32,121 nt of DNA from Mesorhizobium sp. (lineage in GTDB: Bacteria > Pseudomonadota > Alphaproteobacteria > Rhizobiales > Rhizobiaceae): positions 1 to 32,121 of the forward strand of contig NZ_JAFKID010000045.1 of NCBI RefSeq assembly GCF_017306545.1. Reading direction: 5' to 3'. The translations under genes were made by a program, and so were the position numbers. Under the pieces are notes generated by a model, which searched no databases, had not been told where the DNA came from, and was given only the letters and a program-made list of their open reading frames with translations. The first letter of the stretch is position 1, and the number at the start of each line of letters is the position of its first letter. This document shows, in pieces, positions 9,138-19,305 of this stretch.

Positions 9138-10144
9138 GCGCGCTGAAGCCGCACATCGCCAAGGTGGCGGCGGGTGCGCCGCTGACCTTCGAGGAAGCGC
9201 GCGAAGCCTTCGACATCATCATGTCGGGCGACGCCACGCCCGGCCAGATCGGCGGCTTCCTGATGGCGCTCAGGGTGCGCGGCGAGACGGTGGACGAGAT
9301 TTCCGGCGCCGTCGCCACCATGCGCGACAAGATGCTGCGCGTCACGGCGCCCGCCGGAGCGGTGGACATCGTCGGCACCGGCGGCGACGGCTCGCACAGC
9401 GTCAACATCTCCACCGCCTCGGCCTTCGTCATCGCCGCCTGCGGCGTGCCGGTCGCCAAGCACGGCAATCGCGGCCTGTCCTCGCAGACCGGCGCGGCGG
9501 ACGTGCTGACGGCGCTCGGCGTCAAGATCGACCTTGCGCCGGAAGCGATCGGCCATTGCATCGCCAAGGCCGGCGTCGGTTTCATGTTCGCGCCGGCACA
9601 TCATCCGGCCATGAAGCATGTCGGCCCGACGCGCGTCGAACTCGGCACCCGCACCATCTTCAACCTGCTCGGTCCGCTCTCCAATCCGGCCGGCGTCGAC
9701 CGCCAGATGGTCGGCGTCTTCGCGCCCGAATGGGTGGAGCCTGTGGCCGAGACGCTGAGAGCGCTGGGGGCCGCCCACGTCTGGGTGGCGCACGGCGACG
9801 GCTACGACGAGATCACCACGACCGGGCAAACGCATGTCGCCGAGTTGGCGGGCGGTAAGATCCGCACCTTCACGCTGACGCCGGAGGACTTCGGCCTGCC
9901 GCGCCATACGAAGGACGAACTGCGCGGCGGCGACGCCGCCTACAACGCCGCAGCGTTGCGAGGGGTGCTTTCAGGCAAGGCCGGCGCCTATCGCGACACG
10001 GTGCTGATGAACGCCGGCGCCGGGCTGGTGGTGGCCGGCAGGGTCGCCGCCTTGAAGGACGGCATGGACGCCGCCGCCGCCGCCATCGACGCCGGCAAGG
10101 CGCTGGCCGTGCTGGACCGGCTGGTCGAGGTTTCCGGCGAGTAG
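9134..10144 (+). CDS. trpD: Anthranilate phosphoribosyltransferase
   Basis: Transfers phosphoribose from PRPP to anthranilate, the second committed step of tryptophan synthesis. The 336-residue protein shows the PRPP-binding [14 protein letters not shown] motif near residue 80, the [18 protein letters not shown] segment near residue 105, and the conserved GPLSNPA near 175. Its ATG overlaps the ppiD stop by four bases (ATGA), and trpC follows after three bases. No trpE or trpG is nearby. In rhizobia anthranilate synthase is usually a fused TrpE(G) encoded elsewhere, so this operon carries only the D and C steps. Confidence 0.98.
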   Translation: MSALKPHIAKVAAGAPLTFEEAREAFDIIMSGDATPGQIGGFLMALRVRGETVDEISGAVATMRDKMLRVTAPAGAVDIVGTGGDGSHSVNISTASAFVIAACGVPVAKHGNRGLSSQTGAADVLTALGVKIDLAPEAIGHCIAKAGVGFMFAPAHHPAMKHVGPTRVELGTRTIFNLLGPLSNPAGVDRQMVGVFAPEWVEPVAETLRALGAAHVWVAHGDGYDEITTTGQTHVAELAGGKIRTFTLTPEDFGLPRHTKDELRGGDAAYNAAALRGVLSGKAGAYRDTVLMNAGAGLVVAGRVAALKDGMDAAAAAIDAGKALAVLDRLVEVSGE

Positions 10145-10147
10145 GCC

Positions 10148-10963
10148 ATGGCCGATATCCTGAAAAAGATCGAGGCCTATAAGCGCGACGAGATCGCCGC
10201 CGCCAAGGCGCGCCTGCCGCTGGCCGAGATCAAGGCGCGGGCGAAAGACGCCGACGCCCCGCGCGGCTTTCGCGTCGCGCTCGAACGGAAGCGCGCGGAT
10301 GGCCTTTTCGCGCTGATCGCCGAGGTGAAGAAGGCGAGCCCCTCCAAAGGGCTGATCCGCGCCGATTTCGATCCGCCGGCGCTGGCCCGCGCCTATGAAA
10401 TGGGCGGCGCCGCCTGCCTGTCGGTGCTGACCGATGCGCCCTCCTTCCAGGGCGCGCCGGAATTCCTGACCGCCGCCCGCACGGCAACCGCCCTGCCCGC
10501 CCTGCGCAAGGATTTCCTGTTTGACACCTATCAGGTCTACGAGGCGCGCGCCTGGGGCGCCGACGCCATCCTCATCATCATGGCCAGCGTGGACGATGCC
10601 ATGGCGCGCGCGCTTGAGGACACGGCCATCGACCTCGGCATGGATGCGCTGGTCGAGGTGCACGACGAAGCCGAAACCGAACGCGCACTGAAACTTTCCT
10701 CTCGCCTGATCGGCATCAACAACCGCAACCTGCGCACCTTCGAGACGACGCTGGAAACCTCGGAGCGGCTGGCGAAACTGGTGCCGGCCGACCGGCTGCT
10801 TGTCGGCGAGAGCGGCATCTTCACCCATGCCGACTGCCGGAGGCTGGAAAAGGCCGGCATCGGCACGTTCCTGGTCGGCGAAAGCCTGATGCGGCAGGCC
10901 GACGTGACGGCCGCGACGCAGGCCCTGCTCGGCCTCGACGCGGCGACGGCGGCGCGGGCCTGA
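10148..10963 (+). CDS. trpC: Indole-3-glycerol phosphate synthase
   Basis: Closes the indole ring of tryptophan by converting carboxyphenylamino-deoxyribulose phosphate to indole-3-glycerol phosphate. The 271-residue TIM-barrel protein shows the family motifs in order: [11 protein letters not shown] (substrate Lys), [39 protein letters not shown] and VGESGIF. It is monofunctional, with no TrpF fusion. It lies three bases after trpD and two bases before moaC, clearly inside one operon. Confidence 0.98.
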   Translation: MADILKKIEAYKRDEIAAAKARLPLAEIKARAKDADAPRGFRVALERKRADGLFALIAEVKKASPSKGLIRADFDPPALARAYEMGGAACLSVLTDAPSFQGAPEFLTAARTATALPALRKDFLFDTYQVYEARAWGADAILIIMASVDDAMARALEDTAIDLGMDALVEVHDEAETERALKLSSRLIGINNRNLRTFETTLETSERLAKLVPADRLLVGESGIFTHADCRRLEKAGIGTFLVGESLMRQADVTAATQALLGLDAATAARA

Positions 10964-10965
10964 CC

Positions 10966-11469
10966 ATGAGCGGCGCAACCGGCCTCACCCATATCGGCGC
11001 GCAAGGCGAAGCGCATATGGTCGATGTCGGCGCCAAGGCCGAAACCGAGCGCACGGCGATCGCCGAGGGCTATGTCTCGATGTTGCGCGAGACATTGGCG
11101 ATGATCCTCGCCGGCAATGCCAAGAAAGGCGACGTTCTGGGCACGGCGCGCATCGCCGGCATCATGGCCGCCAAGAAGACACATGAGCTGATTCCGCTCT
11201 GCCATCCGCTGCTGTTGACCAAGGTTTCCGTCGAGATCGAACCGGTCGAGGCGCTGCCCGGCCTGAAGGTGACGGCGCTGGCGCGCGTCACCGGCAAGAC
11301 CGGCGTCGAGATGGAGGCGCTGACGGCCGCTTCCGTCGCCTGCCTGACCATCTACGACATGGCCAAGGCGGTGGACCGCGCCATGACGATCTCCGGCATC
11401 CGGCTGGTCGAGAAGACCGGCGGCAAGTCCGGCACCTACGTCGCGGTTCCGGCGGAAAGGGCGCGCTGA
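10966..11469 (+). CDS. moaC: Cyclic pyranopterin monophosphate synthase
   Basis: Acts with MoaA to make cyclic pyranopterin monophosphate, the first intermediate of molybdenum cofactor. The 167-residue protein has [18 protein letters not shown] near the N-terminus, the [13 protein letters not shown] active-site segment, and [20 protein letters not shown] with the conserved Asp before KAVDRAM. Length matches the family (about 160). It starts two bases after trpC, and its TGA shares a base with the ATG of moeA. A cofactor pair set behind trpDC is the usual arrangement in this bacterial order. Confidence 0.98.
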   Translation: MSGATGLTHIGAQGEAHMVDVGAKAETERTAIAEGYVSMLRETLAMILAGNAKKGDVLGTARIAGIMAAKKTHELIPLCHPLLLTKVSVEIEPVEALPGLKVTALARVTGKTGVEMEALTAASVACLTIYDMAKAVDRAMTISGIRLVEKTGGKSGTYVAVPAERAR

Positions 11470-12698
11470 TGGCCCTGCTTCCCGTCGAGGAAGCGCTGCG
11501 GCGCCTGCTCAACGGCGCGGCGCCGCTGCCGGCCGAAAGCGCGGCGCTGCACGATGCCTTCGGCCGTGTCCTTGCCGAAGCGGTGACGGCACGCCGCACG
11601 CAGCCGCCTTTCGACGCGTCGGCGATGGACGGCTATGCCGTCCGGGCAGTCGACGTGGCCACCGTTCCCGTTCGGCTCTCGGTGGTCGGCGAAGCACCGG
11701 CCGGCCGCGCCTTCGCCGGCACTGTGGCGGCAGGCCAGGCCGTGCGTGTCTTCACCGGCGCGCCGCTGCCGGCCGGCGCCGACACAATCGTCATCCAGGA
11801 GAACGTGCGCCGTCTCGACGGCGCTACGATCGAAGTTCTGGAGCCCGCCGGGGAGAGCCGCAACATCCGGCGCGCCGGGCTGGATTTTCGCACCGGCGAC
11901 GCACTGCTGGAAAAAGGCCGGCTGCTCGACCCGGCCGCGCTGTCGCTCGCCGCATCCGCCGACCACCCGCGAATCGCGGTGGTGCGGCGACCGCTGGTCG
12001 CCGTCATCGCCACCGGCGACGAACTGGTGGCGCCCGGCGGCGCTCTCGGCCCGGACCAGATCATCTCCTCCAACGCCTATGGCGTCGCGGCGGCGGCGGC
12101 ATCGGTGGGCGCGCGCGCACTCGACCTCGGCATCGCCGCCGACCGCAAGGAAGCGATCGCCGCGCTGGTCAGGCAGGCGGTGGAGGCAGACGCCGACGTC
12201 ATCGTCACGCTGGGCGGCGCTTCCGTCGGCGACCGCGACCTCGTCCACGACGTTCTGACCGGCGAGGGCATGACGCTCGATTTCTGGAAGATCGCCATGC
12301 GCCCCGGCAAGCCGCTGATGTTCGGGCGCCTGGGCACCAGATGGTGCATCGGCCTGCCCGGCAACCCGGTGGCGAGCCTGGTGTGCTCGCAGCTTTTCCT
12401 GAAACCGCTGCTTGCCCGCCTCGGCGGCCGCCCCTTCGCTCAGGACATCAGAGCTGCCCGGCTGGGTGGTGCCCTGCCCGCCAACGACCAGCGGCAGGAT
12501 TATATCCGCGCCGTGGTGCGCGAGACGCAGAACGGCCTCCTCGCCACGCCCTTCGGCGTGCAGGATTCATCCATGCTGCGCACGCTGTCGGACGCCAACG
12601 GGCTGATCGTGCGCACGCCCCATGCGTCGGCGGCCGCCGCCGGCGACCTCTGTTCCGTCCTGCTGCTGCGCGATCCCGCCCCCGCCACGGCATCCTGA
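11469..12698 (+). CDS. moeA: Molybdopterin molybdenumtransferase
   Basis: Inserts molybdate into adenylylated molybdopterin, the last step of molybdenum cofactor synthesis. The 409-residue protein has the MoeA N-terminal pattern [13 protein letters not shown] near residue 40, [11 protein letters not shown], the ATGDELV motif near residue 180, and the MoaB/MogA-like core with [24 protein letters not shown] and [11 protein letters not shown]. The start overlaps the moaC stop by one base (TGATG), so translation is probably coupled. MogA is not in the window. It is followed by 113 bases holding the lexA promoter. Confidence 0.97.
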   Translation: MALLPVEEALRRLLNGAAPLPAESAALHDAFGRVLAEAVTARRTQPPFDASAMDGYAVRAVDVATVPVRLSVVGEAPAGRAFAGTVAAGQAVRVFTGAPLPAGADTIVIQENVRRLDGATIEVLEPAGESRNIRRAGLDFRTGDALLEKGRLLDPAALSLAASADHPRIAVVRRPLVAVIATGDELVAPGGALGPDQIISSNAYGVAAAAASVGARALDLGIAADRKEAIAALVRQAVEADADVIVTLGGASVGDRDLVHDVLTGEGMTLDFWKIAMRPGKPLMFGRLGTRWCIGLPGNPVASLVCSQLFLKPLLARLGGRPFAQDIRAARLGGALPANDQRQDYIRAVVRETQNGLLATPFGVQDSSMLRTLSDANGLIVRTPHASAAAAGDLCSVLLLRDPAPATAS

Positions 12699-12733
12699 AC
12701 AAATCGTCAACGCATTCACTAAACTTTAAACGG

Positions 12734-12762
12734 TTGCGGAACACAACTGGAACAGATAGTGT
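12734..12762 (+). promoter_or_regulatory. lexA promoter with alphaproteobacterial SOS box
   Basis: GAACACAACTGGAAC (12739-12753) is an exact GAAC-N7-GAAC box, the reverse-strand form of GTTC-N7-GTTC, the direct-repeat LexA operator known for alphaproteobacteria. It overlaps the spacer of a promoter-like pair, TTGCGG (12734-12739) and TAGTGT (12757-12762), 17 bases apart. LexA bound here would block RNA polymerase, giving autoregulation. A further inverted GGAACA/TGTTCC pair at 12749-12769 may extend the site. Confidence 0.85.
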
Positions 12763-12811
12763 TTGTTCCGGGTTTGTTTTCCGATTCTGTTTCGAGCACC
12801 TGGGGGCCCGA

Positions 12812-13546
12812 ATGTTGACGCGCAAGCAGCACGAACTTCTTGTCTTCATCCATGAACGGCTGAAGGAAAGCGGCATTCCGCCGTCCTTCGACGAGATGAA
12901 GGAGGCGCTGGATCTCGCTTCCAAGTCCGGCATCCACCGGCTGATCACGGCGCTGGAGGAGCGCGGCTTCATCCGTCGCCTGCCCAACCGGGCGCGCGCG
13001 CTGGAGGTGATCCGCCTGCCCGATTCGATCGCGCCGGGGCTCAATGCGGCGAAGAAATTCTCGCCCGGCGTCATCCAGGGTGGCCTTGGGCATGGCGGCA
13101 GCGGACGCGCGGCGCCCAAGGAAACGCCGCGCCTGCATGCCGCCGGCAACGACGATGCCGGCGCGGCGGTGTCGATCCCGGTCATGGGGCGCATCGCCGC
13201 CGGCGTGCCGATCGCGGCGATCGAGAGCCGCACCCATTCCATCACCGTGCCGCCCGAGATGATTTCCGGCGGCGAGCATTACGCGCTCGAGGTGAAGGGC
13301 GATTCGATGATCGAGGCCGGCATTTTCGACGGCGACACGGTCATCATCAAGAACGCCAGCACGGCGACGCCGGGCGAGATCGTCGTAGCCATCGTCGACG
13401 ACGAGGAGGCGACGCTGAAGCGCTTCCGCCGCAAGGGCGCTTCGATCGCGCTGGAAGCCGCCAATCCGGCCTACGAGACGCGCATCTTCGGTCCTGACCG
13501 GGTATCGGTGCGAGGCAAGCTGGTCGGGCTGATCCGCCGCTACTGA
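12812..13546 (+). CDS. lexA: SOS response repressor/protease LexA
   Basis: Represses DNA-damage genes and cleaves itself when RecA filaments form. From the ATG at 12812 it is 244 residues. The winged-helix DNA-binding domain is [17 protein letters not shown] to about residue 70, with the recognition region [17 protein letters not shown] Gly/Ala-rich linker covers about 72-118. The S24 peptidase domain has the Ala130-Gly131 cleavage bond (RIAAGVP), catalytic Ser165 in VKGDSM and catalytic Lys203 in TLKRF. The linker makes it longer than E. coli LexA (202), as usual in alphaproteobacteria. An upstream open frame to 12341 is the moeA antiframe and is ignored. The gene has its own SOS-regulated promoter, though read-through from moeA is possible. 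Confidence 0.97.
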   Translation: MLTRKQHELLVFIHERLKESGIPPSFDEMKEALDLASKSGIHRLITALEERGFIRRLPNRARALEVIRLPDSIAPGLNAAKKFSPGVIQGGLGHGGSGRAAPKETPRLHAAGNDDAGAAVSIPVMGRIAAGVPIAAIESRTHSITVPPEMISGGEHYALEVKGDSMIEAGIFDGDTVIIKNASTATPGEIVVAIVDDEEATLKRFRRKGASIALEAANPAYETRIFGPDRVSVRGKLVGLIRRY

Positions 13547-13640
13547 CTGACGCCGGCCGATCTTCCGCCAGGCCGCCTTTCGCGCGGTCGGCAGCTGATG
13601 CACCGGCTGACGGCGAAGTCACTAGACCGGCCGTTGCGGG

Positions 13641-16241
13641 TCAGCGATTCGAAGCTGAACCTGCTGCGGGCCTATCCGGGGTTTTGGGTTTCCGGTCCTT
13701 GCGTTGATAGGGAGCAAGTCCTCTCGCTTCGCGTGAGAAGGCGCGCTGGACGTGCCAGGGGCGGTAATTTTCCTCCACCGCGAAACGGACTTCCGGCGCG
13801 CGGTTTGCAGCGGGGTCGAAATAGACCGCCGCGCTGCCGGAGCGGGCAAGCTGGCGGGCGGTGATCACGGAAACGGCGGAATCGCGGCAGGGGTCTTTTG
13901 CCCTGGCGTCGGCGATGACGATGAGCGAGGCGAACGCACAGGCGGGCCGGGCCGCGGCGGTGTCCTGGGCGCGCACGACGATGGCGCCGGAAGGATGGCG
14001 TGCCAGGCACAGGCCGTCCGCGCACAGGAAGGGCGTGCCGGGCGGCAGGTCGAGCGCGGCATCGGTGCCGGTGAAGCGTGTATCGGCGCCTTTCAGCGTC
14101 TCGGGCGTCACCAGCGTCTCGGCGTCGAGCGCGCGACGCCAGTTGTCGGCGGTGAACCCGTTGGGCCGAGCGCGGCTGACGGCAAGCTCCCCGCCGCCGA
14201 TCGGCAGCGCCACCAGCTTCGCGTCTTCCGACACCAGCGCGTCCGGCGTCCTGACCTGATGGATCGTCACCAGCCCGGCCAGGGCGAAAGGCAGGGCCGC
14301 CAGCCTGAGCCACGTCGTCGCCATGGTGGCGATGACCAGGGCGACCGTGACGAACAGCACCGACTGGACGGACACAAGACCGACGGCGTCGAGCGGCGAT
14401 CGCTCGGCGATCCAGCCGGAAATCGCGATCATCGCCGTCAATCCCTTGCCCATCACGTAGAGAAACGGCCAGTCGGCGCCGAAGGGCATGGCGATGGCCG
14501 CTAGCACCGCGAAGGGCATGACCAGTATGGAAACGATCGGCATCACGGCAAGATTGGCGAACAGGCTGAGCGGCGCGACGCGCTGGAAGTGCCACATGGC
14601 AAAAAGCGTCGTGGCGCTGCCGGCGACGATGGAGGTGAGCGCGGCGGCGCCGGTCGCGGCCATGAGCCGATGCGCCATTGCCCACGGCCACGGGCGGTTG
14701 GGCGGCGCTCCGTCTCCGCGACCGGCGCGCCGGCCGCTCCAGCCTGCATAGGCGCCGACAAGGGCCGCGGTGGCGGCGAAGGACATCTGGAAGCTCTGGC
14801 CGACGACTTCGTGCGGCGACACCATAATGACGGCAATGGCCGAGATGGCGAGGTTGCGCATGGTCAGCGCCGCGCGGTCGAACAGCACCGCCGTCAGCAT
14901 CACCGCCAGCATGATGAAACTGCGCTCGGCCGCCACCACCACACCGGAGATGAACAGGTAGGCCGCAATGGCGAACAGGGCGGCGGCGGCGGCGTATTTC
15001 TTCACCGGCCGGCGCGAGGAGAACTCCGGAAACAGCGCGAAGGCGCCGCGCAGCAGCGCCATCACCGTTCCGGCTACCAGCGCCATATGCAGACCCGAAA
15101 TGGAGATGATGTGATAGATGCCGGTCTTGCGCATTGCCTCGTTGATCGTCTCGGGAATGCCCGCACGCACGCCGACGATGAGGGCCGCTGCGATCTCCCC
15201 TTCCGGCCCGCCGATGGCAGCGCGGATGCGGTCGGCTATCGCATCGCGGGCCCGCTCCACCGCCGCCGACAGGCGCTGCGCCAACGGCGCCGGCGTGGCC
15301 GTCTCAAGCGTCGGATTGGTGAGAAAGAAGCCACTGGCGCCGATGCCGTCGAAATAGCTTCCGAACGAAAAGTCGTAGCTGTCGGGGCGCACCGGCCCGG
15401 TCGGCGGTAAAAGCCTGGCAAAACCGCTGACCGTCGCGCCGGCGGTCAACCCCGGCGGCACGGCGCGGGCCGAAAGGCGCACGCGGTCCGGCTGGTAGCG
15501 CAGTTTCGGCCTCGCCGTCGAAAGCACGTCCAGGGTCAGCCGGATGCGGCCGTTGGCCATGGCATCGATCGCGGCGACGCGGCCGGTCAGCCGGGTCGAT
15601 ATTTCGGACCCGAACATGACGGTCGAAGCGCGCCACGTCTCGACCTTGGCGCACAGGGCGCCCAGCGCAACCAGCAGCGCCGCCATCAGCGCCAGGTGCA
15701 GCTTCGGCCGCGAGCGCGCCAGCAGCGTCGCGACGCCGAGCGCTGCCGAACTCGCCAGCGGCTGGAGGAAACCGGGTTCCTCAGTCAGCGAGAAATAGGC
15801 AACCACCCCGACCGCCAAAAACACCGGCACCAGCAGGAAAGCGACGCCACGGTCGATCTCCGCGGTCGCCGCAATCGCCGTTTCAGCGGCGAGCCCACGC
15901 AGGGTGGCCTTTCGCAACGTCCGCATGAGCCGAACAAGAACGCCGGACCTTGTGGCGGATCGCTGCATGGATGGCCGGGAAAAGACCCCCGGGTCTGCCC
16001 GTTCCAACGAAGCGATGTCGATGCGGTCCGGTGCGTGGCTTGCAGTTTTCGCCGCGCGGCCGCCTGTTGCCGATGGCGAATCCACAGGACCGCCGGCAAA
16101 GTCGGCGTGTCCGCTTCGTTCAGGCGGCCCGCGCGCCGGCGAAATCGCCTCGGGCTCGGCGGAAGGCGCAAACAGCGCCCTTTCGTTGGCGCCCTGCGTC
16201 CTGCCTGCCTCGCGTTCCTCGCCCCGGCCCCGTCCGGCCAT
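13641..16241 (-). CDS. comEC: ComEC/Rec2-family competence membrane protein
   Basis: A polytopic inner-membrane protein of the DNA-uptake channel family. From the ATG at 16241 it has 866 residues. A soluble N-terminus of about 150 is followed by a helix pair, a DUF4131-like soluble domain at about 230-330, and the Competence domain with the signature [12 protein letters not shown] near residue 380 and about eight helices. The C-terminal region of about 220 residues sits where the metallo-beta-lactamase domain normally is, but I find no HxHxDH motif, so that domain looks degenerate. The frame is open to 16421. The start at 16241 has a G-rich ribosome site and leaves 97 bases to the divergent gltX. 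No other competence genes are in the window, so a role in transformation is not shown. Confidence 0.88.
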   Translation of the reverse strand: MAGRGRGEEREAGRTQGANERALFAPSAEPEAISPARGPPERSGHADFAGGPVDSPSATGGRAAKTASHAPDRIDIASLERADPGVFSRPSMQRSATRSGVLVRLMRTLRKATLRGLAAETAIAATAEIDRGVAFLLVPVFLAVGVVAYFSLTEEPGFLQPLASSAALGVATLLARSRPKLHLALMAALLVALGALCAKVETWRASTVMFGSEISTRLTGRVAAIDAMANGRIRLTLDVLSTARPKLRYQPDRVRLSARAVPPGLTAGATVSGFARLLPPTGPVRPDSYDFSFGSYFDGIGASGFFLTNPTLETATPAPLAQRLSAAVERARDAIADRIRAAIGGPEGEIAAALIVGVRAGIPETINEAMRKTGIYHIISISGLHMALVAGTVMALLRGAFALFPEFSSRRPVKKYAAAAALFAIAAYLFISGVVVAAERSFIMLAVMLTAVLFDRAALTMRNLAISAIAVIMVSPHEVVGQSFQMSFAATAALVGAYAGWSGRRAGRGDGAPPNRPWPWAMAHRLMAATGAAALTSIVAGSATTLFAMWHFQRVAPLSLFANLAVMPIVSILVMPFAVLAAIAMPFGADWPFLYVMGKGLTAMIAISGWIAERSPLDAVGLVSVQSVLFVTVALVIATMATTWLRLAALPFALAGLVTIHQVRTPDALVSEDAKLVALPIGGGELAVSRARPNGFTADNWRRALDAETLVTPETLKGADTRFTGTDAALDLPPGTPFLCADGLCLARHPSGAIVVRAQDTAAARPACAFASLIVIADARAKDPCRDSAVSVITARQLARSGSAAVYFDPAANRAPEVRFAVEENYRPWHVQRAFSREARGLAPYQRKDRKPKTPDRPAAGSASNR

Positions 16242-16338
16242 CGGCCCCTGCCCCTTGCGCCGTGGACCTCCTATGCTACATGAACGCGCGGCGCGGGAAA
16301 GTCCGGCGCCGCATCCGCACAAAGCCGAGCTTTTCTCC

Positions 16339-17760
16339 ATGTCCGACACGATCGTCACCCGCTTCGCCCCCTCGCCCACCGGCTTCCTGCACATCGGCGG
16401 CGCGCGCACGGCGCTGTTCAACTGGCTCTATGCCAAGCACACCGGCGGCAAGATGCTCTTGCGCATCGAAGACACCGACCGCGAACGCTCGACGGAGGCC
16501 GCGACGGCGGCCATCCTCGATGGCCTGACATGGCTCGGCCTGACCTGGGACGGCGACGCCGTCTCGCAGTTCCAGCGCGCGGGGCGTCACCGCGAGGTGG
16601 CCGAGGAACTGGTGCGCGCCGGCAAGGCCTACTACGCCTACGAGACGCCGGAGGAACTGGCGGCCATGCGCGAGGCGGCGCGGGCGCAGGGCCTACCGCC
16701 GCGCTACAATGGCCAGTGGCGCGACCGCGATCCGTCCGAGGCGCCGAAGGGCGTGCCGGGCGCGGTACGCATCAAGGCGCCGCGCGAGGGCGAGACGGTC
16801 GTGCACGATCTCGTGCAGGGCGAAGTGCGCTTCCCCAACAAGGATCTCGACGACCTCATCATCCTGCGTTCGGACGGCGTGCCGACCTATATGCATGCCG
16901 TCGTGGTGGACGATCACGACATGGGCGTCACCCACATCATCCGCGGCGACGATCATCTCACCAACGCCGCGCGCCAGACCACGATCTACGAGGCGATGGG
17001 CTGGGCCGTGCCGAAGATGGCGCATATCCCGCTCATCCACGGCGCGGACGGCGCCAAGCTTTCCAAGCGCCACGGCGCGCTCGGCGTCGAGGCCTATCGC
17101 GCCATGGGCTACCTGCCGGAGGCGCTGCTCAACTATCTGGCGCGGCTGGGCTGGAGTCATGGCGACGACGAGGTGATGTCGATCACCGACATGATTTCCT
17201 GGTTCGACATCGTCGACGTCAACAAGGGCGCGGCGCGTTTCGACTTCGCCAAACTGGAGGCGCTGAACGGTGTCCACATGCGCGCCATGGACGATGCGGC
17301 GCTGACGAAGATCCTGATCGAGACGCTGCCGCATCTCCCTGACGGCAAGGCGCTGGCCGACAGGCTGGACGACAAGGCGAGAGCCCAGCTCCTCGAGGCC
17401 ATGCCCGGCCTCAAAGAGCGCGCCAAGACGCTGATCGAACTCGCCGACAGCGCCTGGTTCATCGTCGCGGACCGCCCGCTCGCGCTCGACGAGAAGGCCG
17501 CGACCATTCTCGACGCCGGCGCCAAGGGCGTATTGCGGGCGGTGCTGCCCGGCCTGCAAGCGATCACGGACTGGAGCGCGCACAATGCGGAAGCGGCCGT
17601 GCGCACCTATGCGGAACAGTCGGGCCTGAAACTCGGCAAGGTGGCGCAACCGCTGCGGGCGGCGCTGACGGGCCGGTCGACGTCGCCCGGCGTGTTCGAC
17701 GTTCTGGCGGTCCTCGGGCGCGACGAAAGTCTGGCGCGCATTTCCGATCAAATCGATTAG
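16339..17760 (+). CDS. gltX: Glutamyl-tRNA synthetase
   Basis: Charges tRNA-Glu (and possibly tRNA-Gln) with glutamate in the cytoplasm. The 473-residue class I synthetase begins [20 protein letters not shown], with the HIGH-type motif HIGG, then [17 protein letters not shown] and [17 protein letters not shown], the KMSKS-type motif, lies near residue 240, and the C-terminal anticodon-binding domain follows. Length is normal for GltX. The open frame runs back to 15904 through the comEC antisense; the ATG at 16339 starts the conserved sequence. Many alphaproteobacteria carry two GltX copies, one dedicated to tRNA-Gln mischarging. I cannot tell from the sequence alone which type this is. It is divergent from comEC and followed by gltA. 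Confidence 0.96.
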   Translation: MSDTIVTRFAPSPTGFLHIGGARTALFNWLYAKHTGGKMLLRIEDTDRERSTEAATAAILDGLTWLGLTWDGDAVSQFQRAGRHREVAEELVRAGKAYYAYETPEELAAMREAARAQGLPPRYNGQWRDRDPSEAPKGVPGAVRIKAPREGETVVHDLVQGEVRFPNKDLDDLIILRSDGVPTYMHAVVVDDHDMGVTHIIRGDDHLTNAARQTTIYEAMGWAVPKMAHIPLIHGADGAKLSKRHGALGVEAYRAMGYLPEALLNYLARLGWSHGDDEVMSITDMISWFDIVDVNKGAARFDFAKLEALNGVHMRAMDDAALTKILIETLPHLPDGKALADRLDDKARAQLLEAMPGLKERAKTLIELADSAWFIVADRPLALDEKAATILDAGAKGVLRAVLPGLQAITDWSAHNAEAAVRTYAEQSGLKLGKVAQPLRAALTGRSTSPGVFDVLAVLGRDESLARISDQID

Positions 17761-17812
17761 GGAAAGCTGGCCCAAGAAAATTGGCATTGAAAGGTGTCTT
17801 TTGCGGTGCAAC

Positions 17813-17910
17813 ATTGCCGCTGGACCAATGAGGCCGATTTGGCGGCAATCCCTACAATAGCTGCTTTTTTAGGCATTTTGCGTTGCAGGATATTTTTGTC
17901 CGACGGGACA
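17813..17910 (+). promoter_or_regulatory. Inverted repeats in the gltX-gltA gap
   Basis: ATTGCCGC (17813-17820) and GCGGCAAT (17842-17849) form a perfect 8-base inverted repeat with a 21-base loop. A run of seven T follows at about 17864-17870. A small TGTCC/GGACA hairpin (17897-17910) lies just before the gltA ribosome site. The first could be an operator or a weak end signal for gltX. I find no clear promoter hexamers, though gltA must have one here or share the gltX transcript. Confidence 0.3.
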
Positions 17911-17933
17911 GAGGAAACGAAAAGGAGTTTGCA

Positions 17934-19223
17934 ATGACCGAGCAGATCGCGAAACTCGAGCTGGGCGGCAAAGCGCACGAATTCAAGGTCCGAAGCGGCT
18001 CCGTCGGCCCCGACGTCATCGACATCGGCGCGCTTTACAAGGACACCGGCGCCTTCACCTACGATCCGGGCTTCACCTCCACGGCCAGCTGCGAATCGGC
18101 CATCACCTATATCGACGGCGACGCCGGCATCCTGCTGCATCGCGGCTATCCCATCGACCAGCTCGCCGAGCACGGCGATTTCCTCGAGGTCTGCTACTTG
18201 CTGCTCTACGGGGAACTGCCGACGAAGGCGCAGAAGGACGATTTCGACCACCGCGTCACGCGCCACACCATGGTGCACGAGCAGATGTCGAAATTCTTCT
18301 CCGGCTTCCGCCGCGACGCGCACCCGATGGCGGTGATGTGCGGCGTGGTCGGCGCGCTGTCGGCCTTCTACCACGACTCGACCGACATCTCCGACCCATA
18401 CCAGCGCATGGTCGCCTCCATGCGCCTGATCGCCAAGATGCCGACGATCGCGGCGATGGCGTACAAGTACCATATCGGCCAGCCCTTCGTTTACCCGAAG
18501 AACGATCTGAACTTCGCCGCCAACTTCCTGCATATGTGCTTTGCGGTGCCGTGCGAGGAATACAAGGTCAACCCGGTGTTGGCGCGCGCCATGGAACGCA
18601 TCTTCATCCTGCACGCGGACCACGAGCAGAACGCCTCGACCTCCACGGTGCGTCTGGCAGGCTCGTCGGGCGCGAACCCCTTCGCCTGCATCGCGGCCGG
18701 CATCGCCTGCCTGTGGGGGCCGGCGCATGGCGGCGCCAACGAAGCGGCGCTCAACATGCTGTCCGAGATCGGCCATGTCGATCACATTCCGGAGTTCATC
18801 GCCCGCGCCAAGGACAAGAACGATCCGTTCCGGCTGATGGGCTTCGGCCACCGCGTCTACAAGAATTACGACCCGCGCGCCAAGATCATGCAGAAGACGG
18901 CGCACGAGGTGCTCGGCGAACTCGGCATCAAGGACGATCCGCTGCTCGACATCGCCATGGAACTGGAAAAAATCGCGCTGACGGACGAGTACTTCATCGA
19001 CAAGAAGCTCTATCCGAACGTCGATTTCTATTCCGGCATCACGCTGAAGGCACTCGGCTTCCCCACCACCATGTTCACCGTGCTGTTCGCGGTCGCGCGC
19101 ACGGTCGGCTGGATCGCCCAGTGGAAGGAAATGATCGAGGACCCGCACCAGAAGATCGGCCGTCCGCGCCAGCTCTACATCGGCGCTCCCGAACGCGACT
19201 ACGTGCCGATTGCCAAGAGGTAA
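17934..19223 (+). CDS. gltA: Citrate synthase
   Basis: Condenses acetyl-CoA and oxaloacetate to citrate, the entry step of the TCA cycle. The 429-residue protein is full length for the large bacterial (type II) enzyme. It shows the beta-rich N-terminal domain, the catalytic His in [11 protein letters not shown] near residue 265, the second catalytic His in [12 protein letters not shown] near 306, and the catalytic Asp in PNVDFYSGI near 363. The ATG at 17934 has a strong AGGAG six bases upstream. A 173-base gap separates it from gltX. It converges with lpxB across a repeat-rich 57-base gap. Confidence 0.98.
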   Translation: MTEQIAKLELGGKAHEFKVRSGSVGPDVIDIGALYKDTGAFTYDPGFTSTASCESAITYIDGDAGILLHRGYPIDQLAEHGDFLEVCYLLLYGELPTKAQKDDFDHRVTRHTMVHEQMSKFFSGFRRDAHPMAVMCGVVGALSAFYHDSTDISDPYQRMVASMRLIAKMPTIAAMAYKYHIGQPFVYPKNDLNFAANFLHMCFAVPCEEYKVNPVLARAMERIFILHADHEQNASTSTVRLAGSSGANPFACIAAGIACLWGPAHGGANEAALNMLSEIGHVDHIPEFIARAKDKNDPFRLMGFGHRVYKNYDPRAKIMQKTAHEVLGELGIKDDPLLDIAMELEKIALTDEYFIDKKLYPNVDFYSGITLKALGFPTTMFTVLFAVARTVGWIAQWKEMIEDPHQKIGRPRQLYIGAPERDYVPIAKR

Positions 19224-19234
19224 GGGATTACGTG

Positions 19235-19305
19235 AGTAGGGGAATAAGGGAGTAAGGGACCGGAATATCTCCCTATTCCCCTATTCCCCTATTCCCCTAT
19301 TCCCC
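19235..19305. repeat. Octamer tandem repeat and inverted partner between gltA and lpxB
   Basis: Four perfect tandem copies of CCTATTCC plus part-copies fill 19271-19305. A degenerate inverse set lies at 19235-19258. The two can pair: GGGGAATAAGGGAG (19239-19252) against CTCCCTATTCCCC (19269-19281), with one bulged base. The structure lies between convergent genes and probably acts as a two-way transcription end. Its right part is also coding, because the last codons and stop of lpxB are made from the octamer. Confidence 0.85.

Noticed and set aside
12341-12811. Upstream extension of lexA through the end of moeA
   Set aside because: It is an alternative frame of moeA and would remove the SOS-regulated promoter from in front of the gene.
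17757-19148. 463-codon antisense frame across gltA
   Set aside because: Mirror frame of a clear citrate synthase gene, with no recognisable domain.
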